From contig NZ_JAMTCK010000025.1 in assembly GCF_024171785.1 (NCBI RefSeq), forward strand, positions 5,252 to 69,251: 64,000 nt of DNA, written 5' to 3'. A program made the translations under genes and the position numbers. The notes beneath the pieces are model-generated. The model searched no databases, had not been told where the DNA came from, and worked only from the letters and a program-made list of their open reading frames with translations. The stretch comes from Goodfellowiella coeruleoviolacea. GTDB taxonomy: Bacteria; Actinomycetota; Actinomycetes; Mycobacteriales; Pseudonocardiaceae. Position 1 is the stretch's first letter. Every line of letters begins with the position of its first letter. This document shows, one piece after another, positions 36,108 to 45,505 of the stretch.

Positions 36108-36614
36108 GTGTTGGCAGATTGGGAGAGGTCGAGCACGGTGCGAGTGGTACCACCCGCGCGTCCGCGCAAGCTCGCCAAGGTCCCGTTCGTCGAGTTGGCC
36201 GACGGACGCTTGCAGGGAGTGGTGTCCAGCGGCTCCGACATCGAACGCGTCTACGTCTCGTCGGTCGAGGCCGGCAGCTACGCGTTCGCGTGCAGCACGA
36301 ACAACAACCGGCCCTGCGGCGGCGCGCGGGGCACGTACTTCTGCAAGCACATCCACACCCTGATCACCGAGGCGGTGCTGCAGTACGGCGCTGAGCGGGT
36401 GGCCCGCTACCTGCGGGTCGAGATCGCGGCGGGGGAAGTGGACGCGCAGACCATCGCCGCCGAGATGAGCGGCACCAGTGCGGCGGGGGAGACCACGGCG
36501 GCAGCGCCCGTGTTCAGCCGGTTCCTGCGCCACCTGGCCTACCTGGAACTCGCCCCGACCACCGCGCCGCTGCCGGAGCTGCAGTGGTTCCCGCCGACCA
36601 GGGCGGTGGCCTGA
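36108..36614 (+). CDS. SWIM-type zinc-binding protein, first gene of MoxR/VWA operon
   Basis: 168 residues. GTG at 36108 with ACAGGAGA upstream. The probable zinc ligands CSTNNNRPCGGARGTYFCKHIH fit a SWIM-like C-x(n)-C-x-H arrangement with an extra Cys. The flanking region (FVELADGRLQGVVSSGSDIERVYVSSVEAGSYAFAC) is beta-rich, as in SWIM proteins. The stop overlaps the next start (TGATG). In related actinobacterial clusters a SWIM protein accompanies VWA, MoxR and DUF5682 proteins. It may recognise nucleic acid or protein for the system (inference). Confidence 0.8.
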   Translation: MLADWERSSTVRVVPPARPRKLAKVPFVELADGRLQGVVSSGSDIERVYVSSVEAGSYAFACSTNNNRPCGGARGTYFCKHIHTLITEAVLQYGAERVARYLRVEIAAGEVDAQTIAAEMSGTSAAGETTAAAPVFSRFLRHLAYLELAPTTAPLPELQWFPPTRAVA

Positions 36615-38002
36615 TGCGCGCCGACCTGCTCGCTGACCCGATCAGCGGGCTGGACGAGGCCCTGGCCGCTGTCGACGCCCTTGACCAGGCTCTCGTCGCC
36701 GGCCTGCTGCGCCCGCACCCCACCCAGGCCGCCGGCCTGACCGAACTCGCCGGTGCCGTCGCGGGGTCACCGCTGGCCGCCAGGGTCGCTGAGGCGGCTG
36801 AGCGGGCGGCGGTCGGCGCCGCGAGCGAGGACCACTTCGTCGCCCTCGCCGCCGCTCGCACCGCGCTGCTCGGGTCCGTCCACGACGCGCTGATGGCCCG
36901 GATCGAGGAGGCGACCGGACGGCCCCGCGGCGAGCAGACCGCCCCGCCGACGGGGTCGGGACAGCCGGTGAACCTGCTCGCCGCCGCCCGCGCCTGGCTG
37001 GCCGAGCTGGCCCGGTCGGGGTGGCGAGGCATCGACCACGACGTGGTCGCCGGCTCGGCGCAGGTCATCTCCGCCATGCTGCCGGACCCGGCCCTGCGCC
37101 GTCTGGCCGCGCTGCTCGACGGCTTCGCCGCGGAACTCGTGGCGTCCTGCCCGGGCGCGGCGCTGGACCGCGTCCCGCAGCGCCGCTGGGGCGACCTGTG
37201 GTCACGCGCGATGCTGCTGACGCTGCCCGGCGCGGCCGACGTGCCGGTGACCGGCGTGGCCACCGGCCGCCTGCTGCCGCTCGGCGTCGACCTGCACGAG
37301 CACCCGACCGCCGCACAGGCCCAGGTCCACGCGGTGTTCGAGCCCGCCGACGGCGCCGCGCCCCGCCTGGTGCGGGCCAGCGTGTCGGCGGCCAAGCCCG
37401 ACACGGTCGTCGGCGCCGGCCTCTGGCAGCTGCTCCGGCCGCACATGTCGCTGCTGGCCGCTGTCAGCGAAGGCCGCTCGATGGACCTCACCGACATGCC
37501 GATCACCGCCGAGGGCGACCTGATCTGGGACGACCAGCACGCGCGCCCGAGCGAGCCGGCCGACGCGTTCGCCACCGCGCGCGTGGCCCTGCCCACCGCG
37601 AGCGCTCCGGCGCCCACACCCCTGGACCGGCACCCGGCGCGCATCGCCGTACCCGTCTTCCTGGAGGGCTACATCGCCGACCGGGACGGCGACGCGCTGA
37701 CGTTCACCGTCGCCGGGCACGGCGTGGCCGTTGACGCCGACCGCGTCCCCACCGCCGGGCCGCTCACCCCCGACGCGGTCGCCGCGTCGAGTGCCTGCAT
37801 CGGCCTGCTCCGCTGGGACGCCGGGACGTTCCGCGTCCAACCGCTCGCCGTCGAGACCACCGTGCGGAAGAAGACCGTCGCGGTCCACGCCGGGGCGTGG
37901 GCCGGGGGCACCACCGACAAGGCCGGGGTCAAGGCGGAGAAGGCCGCCACCGACACCACCGCGGTGTTGCGCGAGCGCGCCGGAAGGCTGTTGCGGAAGT
38001 GA
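36614..38002 (+). CDS. Unknown protein of the SWIM/VWA/MoxR operon
   Basis: 462 residues, ATG at 36614 by TGATG overlap. No domain recognised. The N-terminal third is helical and Ala-rich (LLADPISGLDEALAAVDALDQALVAGLLRPHP). The middle contains RWGDLWSRAMLLTLPGA, GRLLPLGVDLHEHPTAAQAQVHAVFE and GAGLWQLLRPHMSLL. The C-terminal part is probably beta-structured (VPVFLEGYIADRDGDALTFTVAGHGVAVDAD), followed by a Lys-rich tail. No signal or membrane segment. Its place is the one held by DUF5691-like proteins in comparable clusters, but I cannot confirm that homology. GTGA overlap with the VWA gene. Confidence 0.85.
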   Translation: MRADLLADPISGLDEALAAVDALDQALVAGLLRPHPTQAAGLTELAGAVAGSPLAARVAEAAERAAVGAASEDHFVALAAARTALLGSVHDALMARIEEATGRPRGEQTAPPTGSGQPVNLLAAARAWLAELARSGWRGIDHDVVAGSAQVISAMLPDPALRRLAALLDGFAAELVASCPGAALDRVPQRRWGDLWSRAMLLTLPGAADVPVTGVATGRLLPLGVDLHEHPTAAQAQVHAVFEPADGAAPRLVRASVSAAKPDTVVGAGLWQLLRPHMSLLAAVSEGRSMDLTDMPITAEGDLIWDDQHARPSEPADAFATARVALPTASAPAPTPLDRHPARIAVPVFLEGYIADRDGDALTFTVAGHGVAVDADRVPTAGPLTPDAVAASSACIGLLRWDAGTFRVQPLAVETTVRKKTVAVHAGAWAGGTTDKAGVKAEKAATDTTAVLRERAGRLLRK

Positions 38003-39414
38003 CCGACCAGGATCCCGAGATGACCTCCCACGACAAGCGCCGTCAGGTCCTGTACTGGCGGCTGCTGGCCCGGCTCTTCGACCCCGAGGAGCGGGCGACG
38101 CTGGAAACGGCGAGCCTCGGCGTCGTCGAGGACATCGGCCTGCCGCCCGCGCTGCTGGACCCGCAGGTCTCCGTCGACTCGATCGTGCAGCGCCACCCCG
38201 GGTTGGCCGCCGAGTTCGACGGCCTGATGGTGCCCACGCCGGTGTCCACAGTGGACGGATACGCGGACGGCGGACGAGACCGCGCCGCCGAGGTGCGCCG
38301 CGCGGCGCTGGTGTCGAAGGTGTTGCTCAACGTCTTCGCCGCCGGCTCGGGCACGGTCACCGCCGGGCAGTTGGCGCGCTGGCAGTCCGACGCGGGGTGG
38401 TTGGAGCGCGCGCTGGGCTGCCAGCCGGGTCAACTGCGGGCCGGCCGGCCCACTGCGGGAGCGGGCGCCAGCCCGACCGGCTCGGGTGGTGGCGGCACGA
38501 CGCCCGACCTCAGCCAGCTGATTCCGGCGATCGGCCCGCAGCTCGGCGCCATCGAGGCCGACCTCGTCAAGCGGATGCACCTCCGCGAGGTGCTGGCCGA
38601 TCCCGCGCTCGCCGCGCGGCTGACCCCGAGCATGTCGCTGATCGAGCAGCTGCTGCGGGACAAGAACAACCTGTCCGGCGTGGCACTGGCCAACGCCAAG
38701 GCGCTGATCCGCCGGTTCGTCGACGAGGTCGCCGAGGTGTTGCGCACCCAGGTGGCCAAGGCCACGGTCGGTGCCCTGGACCGCACGGTCCCGCCCAAGC
38801 GGGTGTTCCGCAACCTGGACCTCGACCGCACGATCTGGAAGAACCTCACCAACTGGAGCCCGGAGGAGGAGCGGCTCTACGTCGACCGCCTCTTCTACCG
38901 GCACACCGCCCGCAAGACCACGCCCCAGCGGCTGATCGTGGTCGTCGACCAGTCGGGCTCGATGGTCGACTCGATGGTGAACTGCACCATCCTGGCGTCG
39001 ATCTTCACCGGACTGCCCAGGGTGGACGTCCACCTGATCGCCTACGACACCCAGGCGCTCGACCTCACGCCGTGGGTGCACGACCCCTTCGAGACCCTGC
39101 TGCGCACCAACCTCGGGGGCGGCACCGACGGCACCGTCGCCATGGGACTGGTCCGGCCGAAGATCGCCGAGCCCCGCAACACCGTCGTGGTGTGGATCTC
39201 GGACTTCTACGAGTGGCAGGCCGAGCCGCTGTTCGACAGCATGGCCGGCATCCACCGCTCGGGGGCCAAGTTCATCCCGGTCGGTTCGGTGACCAGCTCC
39301 GGCCGCGGCAGCGTCAACCCGTGGTTCCGGGAGCGCTTCAAAGACCTCGGCACGCCGGTGATCTCCGGCCACATCGGCAAGCTCGTCCACGAACTCAAGA
39401 CGTTCCTCGCTTAG
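37999..39414 (+). CDS. VWA-domain (CoxE-like) protein
   Basis: 471 residues. GTG at 37999 overlaps the previous stop. The N-terminal 250 residues are helical, with a Gly-rich linker (GAGASPTGSGGGGTTP). The C-terminal von Willebrand A domain has an intact MIDAS: D-Q-S-G-S-M (Asp317), Thr376 in GGGTDG, Asp402 in VWISDFYEW. Proteins of this kind are the metal-binding partners of MoxR ATPases, which deliver or remodel substrates. The MoxR-type gene follows after 12 nt. Confidence 0.93.
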   Translation: MTDQDPEMTSHDKRRQVLYWRLLARLFDPEERATLETASLGVVEDIGLPPALLDPQVSVDSIVQRHPGLAAEFDGLMVPTPVSTVDGYADGGRDRAAEVRRAALVSKVLLNVFAAGSGTVTAGQLARWQSDAGWLERALGCQPGQLRAGRPTAGAGASPTGSGGGGTTPDLSQLIPAIGPQLGAIEADLVKRMHLREVLADPALAARLTPSMSLIEQLLRDKNNLSGVALANAKALIRRFVDEVAEVLRTQVAKATVGALDRTVPPKRVFRNLDLDRTIWKNLTNWSPEEERLYVDRLFYRHTARKTTPQRLIVVVDQSGSMVDSMVNCTILASIFTGLPRVDVHLIAYDTQALDLTPWVHDPFETLLRTNLGGGTDGTVAMGLVRPKIAEPRNTVVVWISDFYEWQAEPLFDSMAGIHRSGAKFIPVGSVTSSGRGSVNPWFRERFKDLGTPVISGHIGKLVHELKTFLA

Positions 39415-39426
39415 AAAGGCCCTGAC

Positions 39427-40539
39427 ATGTCCGACCTGTTGCGCGCTCCCGCCGAGATCAAGTACGCCGAGGAGCTGGACTGGCTGGAGTCGATCGACGA
39501 CAGCCCCAAGCCGTTCGCCTGGCGCCTGTCGCCGAAGATGGTCCGCCTGTTCATCCTGGGCGCGGAGCGCTCCGACGGACTCGACCGGGAGATCTCGCAG
39601 AAGTGGTTCGGCGACCGCAGCTTCGTCGAGCGGGCCATCGTCACGCTGGCCTCCGACCGCGGTCTGCTGCTGATCGGTGACCCCGGAACCGGCAAGAGCT
39701 GGCTGGCCGAGCTGCTGGCCGCCGCGATCTGCCGGAACTCCACGCTGGTGGTGCAGGGCACCGCCGGCACCACCGAGGACCACATCAAGTACTCGTGGAA
39801 CGTGTCCATGGTGATCGCCAAGGGCCAGTCGCGGGAGTCGATGATCCCCTCGCCGATCATGACCGCGATGGAGTCCGGCGCGATCGGCCGTTTCGAGGAA
39901 CTCACCCGCTCCACCAGCGACGTCCAGGACGCGCTGATCTCGATCCTGTCCGAGAAGTACATCTCCGTGCCGGAGCTGGACAGCGACAACATCGTCTTCG
40001 CCAAGCCGGGCTTCTCGATCATCGCCACCGCCAACAGCCGGGACCGCGGCGTCAACGACCTGTCCTCGGCGCTCAAGCGCCGCTTCAACTTCGTCCGCAT
40101 CCCGGTGGTGACGAACAAGAAGAGCGAGGCGGAGATCGTCCGCTTCCGCACCGAGGAACTGCTGCGCCGCCACCAGATCGAGCTGGACGTGCCGCCGACG
40201 CTGCTGGACGTGCTGCTGCGCAGCTTCGCCGACCTGCGCGCGGCCGCCGCGTCGGCCGGCAGCGACGACGAGAAGCTGGAGTCCGCGCTGTCCACCGCCG
40301 AACAGATCGGCGTGCTGGAGGACGCGATCCTGCACAGCAACTTCTTCGGTGAGCGCGCGCTGACCGCCCGTACCCTGGCCTCCTCGCTCGTCGGGTCGCT
40401 GGCCCGGCGCGCACCGGAGGACCTGGCCATCCTCAACAAGTACCTGCACGGCGTTGTCGAGCCGCGCAGCAAGGACGAGGGCGGGTCCTGGCCGGAGTTC
40501 CTGGAGGGCGGCCGCGACGCGATCGCCACCCTGTCATGA
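39427..40539 (+). CDS. MoxR-type AAA+ ATPase
   Basis: 370 residues. ATG at 39427, GAAAGG upstream. Walker A GDPGTGKSW (Lys90), a pre-sensor segment GAIGRFEELTRSTSDVQDALISILSEK, sensor 1 in FSIIATANSRDRGVNDLSSALKRRFNFV (Asn and the Arg finger RR), then a helical lid. MoxR/RavA-like chaperones form hexamers and act with VWA proteins. The pairing with the gene 12 nt upstream is explicit. Its stop overlaps the DUF5682 start (ATGA). Confidence 0.95.
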   Translation: MSDLLRAPAEIKYAEELDWLESIDDSPKPFAWRLSPKMVRLFILGAERSDGLDREISQKWFGDRSFVERAIVTLASDRGLLLIGDPGTGKSWLAELLAAAICRNSTLVVQGTAGTTEDHIKYSWNVSMVIAKGQSRESMIPSPIMTAMESGAIGRFEELTRSTSDVQDALISILSEKYISVPELDSDNIVFAKPGFSIIATANSRDRGVNDLSSALKRRFNFVRIPVVTNKKSEAEIVRFRTEELLRRHQIELDVPPTLLDVLLRSFADLRAAAASAGSDDEKLESALSTAEQIGVLEDAILHSNFFGERALTARTLASSLVGSLARRAPEDLAILNKYLHGVVEPRSKDEGGSWPEFLEGGRDAIATLS

Positions 40540-43364
40540 GCGGCGTGGACCAGGGCGCCTTCGCCGCGCTGCGCACCCAGTTGCAGGACGCCGCCGCGAG
40601 CTTCGCCGACGGACCCGACGCGCTGGCGGACATCCTCCTGGGCATCGTCGACGACGTCGACCGCGCGCTGCGCGAGCCACTGGAGATCTTCCCGGTCTGC
40701 CACCACTCACCGGCCTCGGCCCTGGCCATGGCGCGGCGGCTGCGGGAGAAACAGCCCAAGGTGGTGTACCTGGAGCTGTGCGAGGACATGGCGCCGCTGC
40801 TGACCGAGCTGCGCAACTGCCGGCTCCCGGTGGCGGTGCAGGCGTTCGCGACCGAGGTCGAGGGCTTCCCCGTCGAGTGGGCGCCGCTGTCGGTGGTCGC
40901 GCCGATCACCGAGGCGTCGGCCGAGTACCAGGCGATCGCCTACGCGCTGGACACCCCGGGGGTCGAACTCGTCCTCGTCGACCGCTCCGCCGACCACGTC
41001 TTCCAGTGGCAGGAGCAGGGGGCGCGGACCGCCGAGCCAGCCGACCCGGACGCGCCGCCGGCCGAGGAGGAGGCCGCGCTGCACGGGGACGCGATCGGCG
41101 TGGAACTCGGGGACCTCCGGCCGCGCTTCGTCGAACTGGAGGAGCACCTGCTGCACCACGGCCGGGTGCGGCACTGGTCGGAGTGGTGGCACCAGTACGT
41201 GGAGCTGCCGCTCGGCGACAGCGACCACGACACCTACCGGCAGGTCATGTTCCTGATCGGCAGCCTGTTCCGGCGGCTCGCGCCCGGGAACCCGCACGAG
41301 GTGCGGGTGGACGAGGACCGCGAACGGTACATGTGGACCAGGGTGCGCGAACACCTCACCGCGACCGGCACCGACCCGGCGGAGTGCCTGTACGTCTGCG
41401 GTGCGTTCCACGCGGCCAGCCGGGTCGCGGAGTTCGGCGTCCACGGCAGCGACACCTTCGAGATCAGCCCGCCCAGCGCGAGCACCTGGCAGTACGGCCT
41501 GATCCCCTCCAGCCACGCGGCGATCGAGGCGCAGTTCGGGCTCGCGGCCGGGTCGGTGTCGATCGCCGCGACCGAGTGGGCGAAGAACGTCAGGCGCACC
41601 GGTGTGCGACCGTTCCGGTTGGCCGGCCAGACGGGCGCGTCCAAGCCGGGCAAGCGGGCCAAGCCGGCCGGTCCCGCCACGCCCTCGGCACCGGCCGACC
41701 CGGTGCCGGCAACCGCGCCGTCGGACAAGCTCGCCGGTTTCCTGCGGCGACCGCCCGTCCTCGACCGCCTGGACGAGGCCGAACTGCTCGGCTGGTCGGT
41801 GGAGATCGTGCGTGCCGCGCGGCGCAACGGCTACCTCGCCTCCACCGCCGACGCCATCGCGGTGTTCGAGACGTCGATCCTGCTGGCCGGGATGCGCGAC
41901 CGGGCCAAGCCCACGCCGTACGACTTCCAGGACGCGGCGATCACCTGCATCGAGAAGGACGTCGTGCCGGGCCGGCGCGACGTGCGCCGACTCGTCGAGA
42001 TCATGATGGGCGGCGACCGGATCGGCCAGGTCGGCTACGACGCGCTACCGCCGCTGGCGCGCGACGTGCACGATCGGCTCGCGCCGCTGAACCTCAAGCT
42101 GCAGCAGCGCGGCGTGCACCGGGCACTGCTGGACATCGCCGGCCAGCCGGAGCTGGAGCGGTGCTCCGATGTGCTGTGGATGCTGCGCTACCTGCTGCCG
42201 GACGGTGCCGCGCGGCCGATCATGGGTGAGCGGCGGCTCGGTGAGCGGCCCATCCAGGAGTCGTGGGACGTGGCGCTGGGCACCCACCAGCGGGCGCTGA
42301 TCGAGCTGGGCTACGAGGGCGTCAGCATCGAGCAGGTTCTGGAGCAACGCCTGCGGCGCGCGGCCCACGATCCACGGGCGACCGCGGCGACCGTGCTGGA
42401 GGCGGTCGAGGACGCGACGCTGTACCTGCGCGGCCACCGGCTCGCCAACGAGCTGGGCGAGCACGCGCTGGAGGTCCTGGCGAGGGAGCGCAGTGTCGAC
42501 GGCGCGCCGGACGTGCTGCGCCGGGTGCGCCGGCTGCTCGCGTACTACCGAACCAGTGAACCCGCGCTACCGCCGTGGATCGAGTCCTTCGTCAAGACCG
42601 GCTACGCGCACTACTGCACGCTGCTGCCCACGGCGTTCACCGACGCCGACGCGACCGTCGACCAGGTCGCCGCGATGCTGGGCTTCCTGTTCAGCATGGA
42701 GAGCCTGGCGCTGTCGCTGGGCTGCGACCGCACCCAGTTGGAGTTGGCGCTCGCGCAGTCGCACCCGGTGGAGCCGTCGAAGGTGGCGCTGTCGTGGGCG
42801 GCTCAGGTGCAGCTCGGGCGCCTGTCCCGGGCGGAGCTGCGGTCGCGCTGCGACGACCTGCTCGCCAACCCCATGGTGCTGCCCGCCTACCCGCGCTACC
42901 TCAGCGGGTTCCTGCACGCGCTGGAGCCGGTGCCGGGGTTGGTCGACTTCGTCGTGGAGGCGGTGTCGAACGCGTTCCGCCGGCTGCCGGACCCGGTGTT
43001 GCTGCCGTGGTTGCCGACGCTGGTCAGCACCCTGCGGTCCGGCGGTGCCGAACTGGCCCCGCTGCTCATCCGGGAGGCCGCGCGGATCTTCCCGGGCCGG
43101 CTCGCGGCGCTGGACGAGTGGGTGCCGCCGTGGCTGGCCCCGCCGGTGCCGGACGCCGTGCGTCCGACACCCCGCGCGGACCGCGGTGGCGGGGTGGCGC
43201 TGCTCGCCGCCCACCCCGCGACGTGCGACGCGGTGGCGCGGCTGCTGGGCTGCGACCTGGTGTGGGAGAGCGTTGCCTCGGACCCGCCGGGCGCGGCGCT
43301 GGTCACCCGCCATCCGGACACCGCGACAGCGCTGGAGGAACTGCTGGCCAACCGGTGGCGGTGA
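40536..43364 (+). CDS. DUF5682-family protein
   Basis: 942 residues. ATG at 40536. The N-terminal domain (about 1-350) carries FPVCHHSPAS near residue 57, VVYLELCEDMAPLLTEL, ELVLVDRSADHVFQW and, later, LYVCGAFHAAS. This pattern resembles the His/Glu pocket of the ChaN/TraB and erythromycin-esterase-like group, but no activity is proven for DUF5682. A Pro/Lys linker (about 355-395) and a large helical C-terminal region follow, possibly a repeat scaffold. Last gene of the five-gene operon; likely its effector or client-handling subunit (inference). Confidence 0.88.
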   Translation: MSGVDQGAFAALRTQLQDAAASFADGPDALADILLGIVDDVDRALREPLEIFPVCHHSPASALAMARRLREKQPKVVYLELCEDMAPLLTELRNCRLPVAVQAFATEVEGFPVEWAPLSVVAPITEASAEYQAIAYALDTPGVELVLVDRSADHVFQWQEQGARTAEPADPDAPPAEEEAALHGDAIGVELGDLRPRFVELEEHLLHHGRVRHWSEWWHQYVELPLGDSDHDTYRQVMFLIGSLFRRLAPGNPHEVRVDEDRERYMWTRVREHLTATGTDPAECLYVCGAFHAASRVAEFGVHGSDTFEISPPSASTWQYGLIPSSHAAIEAQFGLAAGSVSIAATEWAKNVRRTGVRPFRLAGQTGASKPGKRAKPAGPATPSAPADPVPATAPSDKLAGFLRRPPVLDRLDEAELLGWSVEIVRAARRNGYLASTADAIAVFETSILLAGMRDRAKPTPYDFQDAAITCIEKDVVPGRRDVRRLVEIMMGGDRIGQVGYDALPPLARDVHDRLAPLNLKLQQRGVHRALLDIAGQPELERCSDVLWMLRYLLPDGAARPIMGERRLGERPIQESWDVALGTHQRALIELGYEGVSIEQVLEQRLRRAAHDPRATAATVLEAVEDATLYLRGHRLANELGEHALEVLARERSVDGAPDVLRRVRRLLAYYRTSEPALPPWIESFVKTGYAHYCTLLPTAFTDADATVDQVAAMLGFLFSMESLALSLGCDRTQLELALAQSHPVEPSKVALSWAAQVQLGRLSRAELRSRCDDLLANPMVLPAYPRYLSGFLHALEPVPGLVDFVVEAVSNAFRRLPDPVLLPWLPTLVSTLRSGGAELAPLLIREAARIFPGRLAALDEWVPPWLAPPVPDAVRPTPRADRGGGVALLAAHPATCDAVARLLGCDLVWESVASDPPGAALVTRHPDTATALEELLANRWR

Positions 43365-43533
43365 CCGTCGTGCGAGGTGCCTGGTGCGGCTGCGCAGCGA
43401 CGAACTGGTGCATCCACCCCTATTGTTTCAGTGTCAACCAAAAAATATGCAAGGTTGCAATCAACCCCACGATCGCCACAATCGGGCCGCGGTTCGTCAG
43501 CACAGGTGGATCGAGCACGCCCACCCGCACGGC

Positions 43534-44505
43534 TCACCGGGTGTGTCGGGCGAGCCAGTCGAGAACCCGGGTCGGGTTGTTCTGGAAGTGCAGGTACCCG
43601 TCCCAGCGCCGGGTGGTCCCGGTGATCCAGAACAGCTCCTTGTCCCGGCCGTCCTGGCCGGGGATGGCGTCGAAGACCGCCTGGACGTCGGTCGGCCTGG
43701 TCATGGGATCGTCGTGGACCTGGTAGACGAGGGTCGGCGTGCGGACACTGCGCGCCGCGGCCACCGGGGACATGGCGTCGAGGTGGAAGCTGGTCCGCAG
43801 CCTGATCCGCCGACCGATCTCGTCCACGCACTCGACCGGGAGGCCGTTGCGTTTCGCCCCCTGTTCGAGCACCACGCGGGCGGACAGCGGCTGGCAGGCG
43901 ACGAGGCACCGGACGTGCTCGAAGGCCTGCGGTGCCCGTTCCATCGCGAACAGGGTGGCGTTGGCTCCCAGGCACCGGCTGAACAGCGCGATCTTCGCGT
44001 CGTTCAGGTCCGGCCGGGAACGGACGTAGCGCAGGGAGCCGATGACGTCGCGCGACTCGAAGATGCCGCCGCTGGTCAGTCCGCCGTTGGCGGCGCCGCT
44101 GTGGCCGAAGTTGCGCAGGTCGTAGGCGAGGACGTGGTAGCCGGCGGCGTGCAGGATCGCGATGTCCGGGACGAAGTTGACCTCGACGTCGTTGCCGGTG
44201 CCGGCCCATTTCGAACGCCACGGTTCGAGGTGGGCCGGCAGGCCCGAGCGGCTGAACCAGCGCGGGTGGTTGATGACCACGACCGTGTCCGCGCCCTCGG
44301 CCGGGACGAACCACCCTTCGAGCGGTGTGCCGTCTTCGGACGGGAAGGTGACGTCCTGGAAGGACAGTCCGTGCTCGGCCGGCGTGTGCAGGATCGGCGA
44401 GCGCGGTGACGTGCTGAAGTCCTCGGCGATGTCGGTGAGCAGCGCGTCGAGTTGGTCGTCCGGGCGATCGGCGACCGCGTCGGCGGTCTGCGGCTGTGTT
44501 GTCAT
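43534..44505 (-). CDS. Alpha/beta-hydrolase with a cysteine nucleophile elbow
   Basis: 323 residues. ATG at 44505, GGAAGG upstream. Hydrolase core: TVVVINHPRWFSRSG (oxyanion strand), GYHVLAYDLRNFGHSG, nucleophile elbow ALFSRCLGANATLF, and VYQVHDDPMTRP (acid). In the S-x-Nu-x-G elbow the nucleophile is Cys rather than Ser, as in dienelactone hydrolase-like enzymes. Substrate unknown. It lies 69 nt after the NmrA-like gene on the same strand and is probably co-transcribed under the divergent TetR. Confidence 0.85.
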   Translation of the reverse strand: MTTQPQTADAVADRPDDQLDALLTDIAEDFSTSPRSPILHTPAEHGLSFQDVTFPSEDGTPLEGWFVPAEGADTVVVINHPRWFSRSGLPAHLEPWRSKWAGTGNDVEVNFVPDIAILHAAGYHVLAYDLRNFGHSGAANGGLTSGGIFESRDVIGSLRYVRSRPDLNDAKIALFSRCLGANATLFAMERAPQAFEHVRCLVACQPLSARVVLEQGAKRNGLPVECVDEIGRRIRLRTSFHLDAMSPVAAARSVRTPTLVYQVHDDPMTRPTDVQAVFDAIPGQDGRDKELFWITGTTRRWDGYLHFQNNPTRVLDWLARHTR

Positions 44506-44574
44506 TCGACGTGCCTTCCGGCGGTGGTGTGGCGACGGGGCTGGGTGAGCCGGCCTCGTCGCCTCGTCTCGGTG

Positions 44575-45468
44575 TCAGGCGGCGCGCACCGCGGGCTTGA
44601 GGATGTCCTCGCACCACTGCCGGAACGTGGTGGGGGTGTCGATGGCGTGCTGCGGTGTGCGGGTGATTCCGGCGTTCAGGCCGTTGGCCGTGGCGGTCAT
44701 CATGGCCACCACGCCCTGGGCCATGGCCTCGGACGCGCCCGCGGTGGTGAGCTGGTCCTTGAGGGCCTGGTAGGGGATCTGCTGGTACCGCACTGGGGTT
44801 TCCAGCACCTCGGAGATGATGGCGGCCATGTCGTTGCCGGACAGGTCCTCCGGCCCGAGCAGCGGAACCTCCTCCTGACCGGTCCAGGTGGTGTCGAGCA
44901 GCAGCCGGGCGGCCACGGCGGCGATGTCACGGGTGGCGACGGCGGGCAGGGTGAGGTCGGGGGGAAGGGTGTCGAAGAGCGCGCCCTGTTCTTTGATCAC
45001 CCGGACCTGCCGGAGCACGTTGTCCATGAACGTGGCCGCGGCCAGGGCGCGGAAGGCCACGCCGGTGCTGGCGATCAGGTCGTCCATGGCCAGTGACCCG
45101 GTGACGTACCCGGCCCGACCCGCGTGCTCGGTGTGGCGGCCCAGGGCGCTGACGTCCACCACGCGGGTGATGCCGTGGCTGCGCATCGCTTCGGCGGCGG
45201 GGCGGGTGAAGCCGACGTAGGCGTCGTCGACGCTGGCGGCGGCGCGGTTGACCGGCACCAGCCAGAACAGGGCGTCAGCGCCGTCGAAGGCGCGGGCGAG
45301 GACCTGGGGGTCGGCGTGCGAGCCGGGGATGACCTCGACCCGTTCGCGGATGTCGGTGGAGAGCTTGGCCGGGTCGCGGACAATGACACGAACCGGCTGG
45401 TCGCCGGCGAGGACGTTGTTCAGGACCTGGTGTCCGATGTTTCCGGTGGGGGCGGTGATGACGATCAA
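44575..45468 (-). CDS. NmrA-like NAD(P)-binding protein (atypical SDR)
   Basis: 297 residues from the TTG at 45468, chosen because GGAGA lies four bases upstream and the Rossmann motif follows at once (LIVITAPTGNIGHQVLNNVL). The open frame continues far upstream only by chance. Other features: RVIVRDPAKLS, DALFWLVPVNRAA, GITRVVDVSALGRHTEHAG and AFRALAAATFMDN. NmrA/QorB-like proteins sense the redox state of NADP or act as quinone reductases. Divergent from the TetR gene at 45550 over a clear operator. Confidence 0.88.
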   Translation of the reverse strand: MIVITAPTGNIGHQVLNNVLAGDQPVRVIVRDPAKLSTDIRERVEVIPGSHADPQVLARAFDGADALFWLVPVNRAAASVDDAYVGFTRPAAEAMRSHGITRVVDVSALGRHTEHAGRAGYVTGSLAMDDLIASTGVAFRALAAATFMDNVLRQVRVIKEQGALFDTLPPDLTLPAVATRDIAAVAARLLLDTTWTGQEEVPLLGPEDLSGNDMAAIISEVLETPVRYQQIPYQALKDQLTTAGASEAMAQGVVAMMTATANGLNAGITRTPQHAIDTPTTFRQWCEDILKPAVRAA

Positions 45469-45505
45469 GAGTTCTCCAGATGGAGCGTGATGGGAATCAT
45501 CGAGC

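Noticed and set aside
37669-40449. 926-codon open frame on the minus strand
   Set aside because: Shadow of the VWA and MoxR genes on the plus strand; low-complexity composition and no recognised domain.
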